Origin: Tyto alba
Taxonomy: Eukaryota > Chordata > Aves > Strigiformes > Tytonidae
Reading direction: 5' to 3'
Assembly: GCF_018691265.1 (NCBI RefSeq)
Contig: NW_024881313.1
Coordinates: 3,960,501 to 4,024,500, forward strand
DNA: 64,000 nt
Translations under genes and position numbers: made by a program
In this document: positions 60,531-64,000 of the stretch, piece by piece
Numbering within the stretch: the stretch's first letter is position 1
Layout: each line of letters begins with the position of its first letter
Notes under the pieces: model-generated
Told to the model about the DNA's origin: nothing
The model's input: the letters and a program-made list of their open reading frames with translations, nothing else
The model's database searches: none

Positions 60531-63500
60531 GAAGTTTTACTGACTTGAGTCACCCTGGGATCTGGTCCACTCTTATTTGCAAAACTGAATTAAATCAGTT
60601 TTACCAACTGCATGAGATAGATCACCCAAAGAAAGGACCTGTGTCAGGTTCCTGAGCATTAAGTACAGCTAGCTTGTGTTGCTGTCTCTGAATCAATGCA
60701 CCAGGTGATGATTTAAGTAACTGAGGCACTGGGGCTTTTTAAAGCAGTGTAAGTAAATAGCTAAGCTTGATGTGATATAAAAAGCACCACAACAGAAAGC
60801 AGAACTTAATGTAGTAATGAAAATCACTTACCCTTAATCATCCCTGAGACAGTGTTTTTACAACGCTACTTGATTTATTCAACTAGCAAACATACCTCCT
60901 TTGACTTTTCTAATAACAGGCCATCCTAGCTGTGCTTGTTGGGATTTGAGCTCGGTTTTTTTTTTTAATCATCATCCCAAGTGCATTATTTAAATGTCTT
61001 TGATGCCCTTTCTTTAAAAGAATTTGCTAAGCAATAAATCACATTTATTTGCAAAGAATTTGCAAAAATAAGAGGTTTGGTCACAGGTGTGTAACCAATG
61101 TTGCACATTTCTAGAGCACATTATTGCTTAAAGACTTACTGAAGCCCACATTCATTGCTGCTGACAAGCATGCCACTTAGTGTATGGGATTGTATGAAAT
61201 GTTGTTTGCTGTGTGATTTATGATGGTGCCCTTACACTAAATAGGAAGGACTGTAAACTACCTGTGCTCTGCTGAGCAGCTCCACGCTTCCTCTCGCATG
61301 GAAGGGCCTCAGCTTCTGGAAAAGCTGGACAATTTCTCAAGTGAGTACACTCTTGTGACACTGAGGCTAGCCAGACCACAAACTATTTTATTATGTTGTG
61401 CAAAAACCTATGTGCAAAAAAACCCTCTTTAATTAAGATAGAGCAACCAGCACTGTGGTTGTAATTACCTTGGACTGCTTTACCCACGGGCATAATGAAA
61501 TAAATTGGGCCCTCTATGTTTTTGTTTTTAAACTAAGTAAACCCAAATTAATTTATTCAACTCAAACCAGACAGGTTTCTCTTTAAAAGGAAGGCATATA
61601 TGGTTGGAGGGGCTGGTGCAGGAGGCAGTGTGACATGCAATCATGACTGCGAACTGCAAACTGCTGGCAAAACATTTGGCTTGCCGTTGGTCCGTGGCCA
61701 GTATTTTCCTTTGTTAATGAATCCCACATCTTTTCTAAGTTAAGCATTTTTTCTTCTCCCCTCTCATTTTATTTGAAACATATTTTAAATATTTTTGTTT
61801 TTATGACGTCGTGGAACATGATACAGACCCCTCCTAACCCTGAATATGAGAAAATCAATTAAAATTTTGACATTAGGAGCTATGATATAAACATACGGTT
61901 CAACTGCTCAGACTTTTTTATTATTTTTTTTAAGCAGCATATCAAGGATCTGCACAAAAATAAATAACCAAATGAGGACTCCACATTACTGGATAAAAAT
62001 GATACCAACTGAAAGTGTATCACAGCCAGAACCTTGCTACTCACCAAACACAAAAAACCCTGTAAATCTGGCAGGTTTTGACAGACTTCCTCTTAGACTT
62101 GGGATTACATATTTTTCATTTTTTTCTGAGGAAAATGTCCATTAAAAAAAAAGCCATCCTGGATGCTGTGTTTAATATTTAATACATTTTGTCTCGCTCA
62201 AAAGACCTTCATTTTATGACTTAAAGAATGCAACCTTAAAATGGAGTTTTATGGGCTTCCTCATTAACTTCTGACTCTTCCCTGAACAAAACAGAAGAAG
62301 AAAATAATTGAGAAATTTCCCATCAGAAGAGAAATATGATTTCTAAATTGCAGTGATCATTTTGGGCATCCAGTCACACCTGCCTTACTGACCACCAGTT
62401 CTCAGGACTATGTGAGAGTAAAAACCCTTCCAGTTTCCTTTGGTATTTCAAATCGTCAAAACCCTAGATAGACAAAACGATAAGTCACTGTAACTCCAGG
62501 GAATACAGGCAACCGAACAGAAGACTTAACTCCTTAGGTCACTGTTCACAAGGTTCCCACTGAAGCAAAAAGCAGAGATTTCCCAGAGGTCTTGCAAGAT
62601 CGGAAACGGTGTTACAGGCAGCTTAAAGTGGAGAGTTATTTTTAACCTGTCACTGGCGAGAAAACAAGTTTTTTCAGTCATCTGCTATGGACATCTAGTC
62701 TCCTATTCTGCAAGCATCTAGCTACATGAATTTACATGCCTTCCTTTAATATTCCCGAGTTTTACAAACCTTGCAAGATTTCTTCAGCCACTGCAACTCA
62801 CAGCTAGTTCTACCGATGGCAGAGATGATGAAAGCATAGCGCAGTGCACTGCTGGGCCTGCAACCCACACTGAATGAGGACCAAGATACACCAGAAGAAA
62901 TGAAGCAGCAAAAGCCTCTTCTGCACGAACCCCCCCTTACTTTTCACAGCGTGGATAGTGCCATGCTTGTGTCAGAAATGACCAAAAGCTGCTTCTAGAG
63001 GCTCGCTATATCAACTCAAACTCCAAAGTTATATGAGGACAGAGACATCAGTTACCTGTAACTATGTACAAATTAAATACACTCTATCATAGTGAATTCA
63101 CTTGCATTGTAACAGACGTGATTTATGCAGAAAATTGCAGCCAAGCTCAAAAGCTAGAGCTGGACATTTTTTCCCCCAGTCAAATAGAAAACTTACCAAA
63201 AGCAGCACTTTTAGGTTGATCAAAATTATTAAATTCACTAATAAATTATATTTAATAAACCTTACACACGAAGAAAAATAGATATTGGGAAAAGCAGCAT
63301 TTTTAAACGTTTCTAAATGTTTCCGTTTGAAATTACATATGAATTTAGAAATTCACCTAGCTCATTTTAAAGAGTTTTGCTGTAAACCTGAAATTTGTTT
63401 TTGCTCTTTTTTATTTGCACAGAATGATTAAGAAATTAAGTCATCTTAAGTTAACCTAAATTATTATATTTAATTTCAGTCACTAAGTCAAGAAATTTGT

Positions 63501-64000
63501 TTTTCACATAGAACTAGTTACTTTTACAGCTCACCTGCCACAAACACACCAAGGACACAAAATAAACTTTAAATCTGTCATTTTTTCTTTGTTTCCTGTG
63601 CTGTTAAAAAAAACTAATATTCCAACTCATTCTTCTCTTTTAAATCTTCTCTCTTAGATTTTTCCTAAGTGATTTTAACAGCCAGCTAGTTAGAAACCTG
63701 AACATCAATATCAATGTATTAATGAAAACTGGAACTAACACTGATATTTTCAAAACTACCTAACTTAAAGACTGATTAGGTTCATTAACAAATTAACTGG
63801 GTAGGAAGGCTGTTTTCAAGGCAAAGGGAAAAGAGTATATTCTACAGGAAAGTATGGTACTTTCTGTTTTGTTTTCCAGGGGGATTAGCTCTTCCACTCA
63901 GGAAGTTTTTACCACACGTCCAGATTCAGTTATTTGCTCCTGGTTGGACAGTGGTACAAAATCATCTTTTACATTTACCGAAGTGTCAGGCACAGCCCTT

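Larger units (their letters stand above)
45208..64000 (-). other. CREB5: CREB5 intron upstream of exon A (partial, over 18.7 kb)
   Basis: The upstream coding exon must end with the GG of a Gly codon (…NRQIG). It should encode a stretch containing FRKAQEEESSKRN-like and AMPSPQSS-like sequence. I found neither on the minus strand up to 64000, nor the zinc-finger exon, so the preceding exon is outside the window. The interval holds old repeats, simple repeats and otherwise ordinary AT-rich sequence. Confidence 0.85.

Noticed and set aside
45208..64000. Search for CREB5 zinc-finger and upstream linker exons
   Set aside because: None of the expected peptides could be found on minus; they are presumably to the right of the window.
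1..64000. CRISPR arrays, bacterial operons, tRNA/rRNA genes, endogenous retroviral genes
   Set aside because: No regular spacer-repeat array, no Shine-Dalgarno-led gene series, no tRNA cloverleaf motif, and no recognisable retroviral protein or LTR pair was seen.

Overview
This is vertebrate nuclear DNA, most likely from a bird or another sauropsid. It lies inside one large gene, CREB5, which runs on the minus strand (5' end to the right). Only two short coding exons are visible, 238 nt in total. The rest is intron. The organism call rests on three things: the exon peptides match CREB5; no mammalian L1, Alu or B1 sequence is recognisable; and the interspersed repeats I can name are old amniote types (MIR-like, and palindromic pieces with the 'attgaagtcaat' motif). 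I saw no intact transposon ORF, rRNA, tRNA, CRISPR or bacterial-type gene.

Layout in transcription order (right to left). From 64000 to 45208 is the intron upstream of the first visible exon. It holds an old LINE/SINE-like tract at 50.64-51.54 kb, several degraded amniote repeats near 57 kb, and a G-quadruplex motif at 59.85 kb. Exon A (45207-45081) follows, then a 2149-bp intron, then exon B (42931-42821). From 42820 to 1 is a very long downstream intron that continues past the left edge. The exons for the N-terminal zinc finger should lie beyond 64000. The His-rich and bZIP exons should lie beyond position 1.

The long left intron is uneven. Two CpG-dense patches stand out (15.56-15.90 and 16.84-17.13 kb), within a broader GC-rich zone from about 12.9 to 18.6 kb. 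The first patch is preceded by two oppositely oriented CRE-like octamers and an AT-rich TATA-like stretch. This could be an internal promoter, antisense or bidirectional. If it fires on the minus strand, it could give a CREB5 product starting downstream of exon B. A second curiosity is a pair of 144-bp sequences in inverted orientation (22.02-22.16 and 23.36-23.50 kb), about 83% identical with a 37-bp identical core. Several AT-rich, homeobox-site-rich segments (near 12.6, 24, 27 and 31 kb) look like candidate conserved non-coding enhancers, but that needs a multi-species alignment.

Nothing here clearly amounts to a new biological system. The strongest leads are the internal CpG/CRE promoter candidate and the inverted repeat pair.
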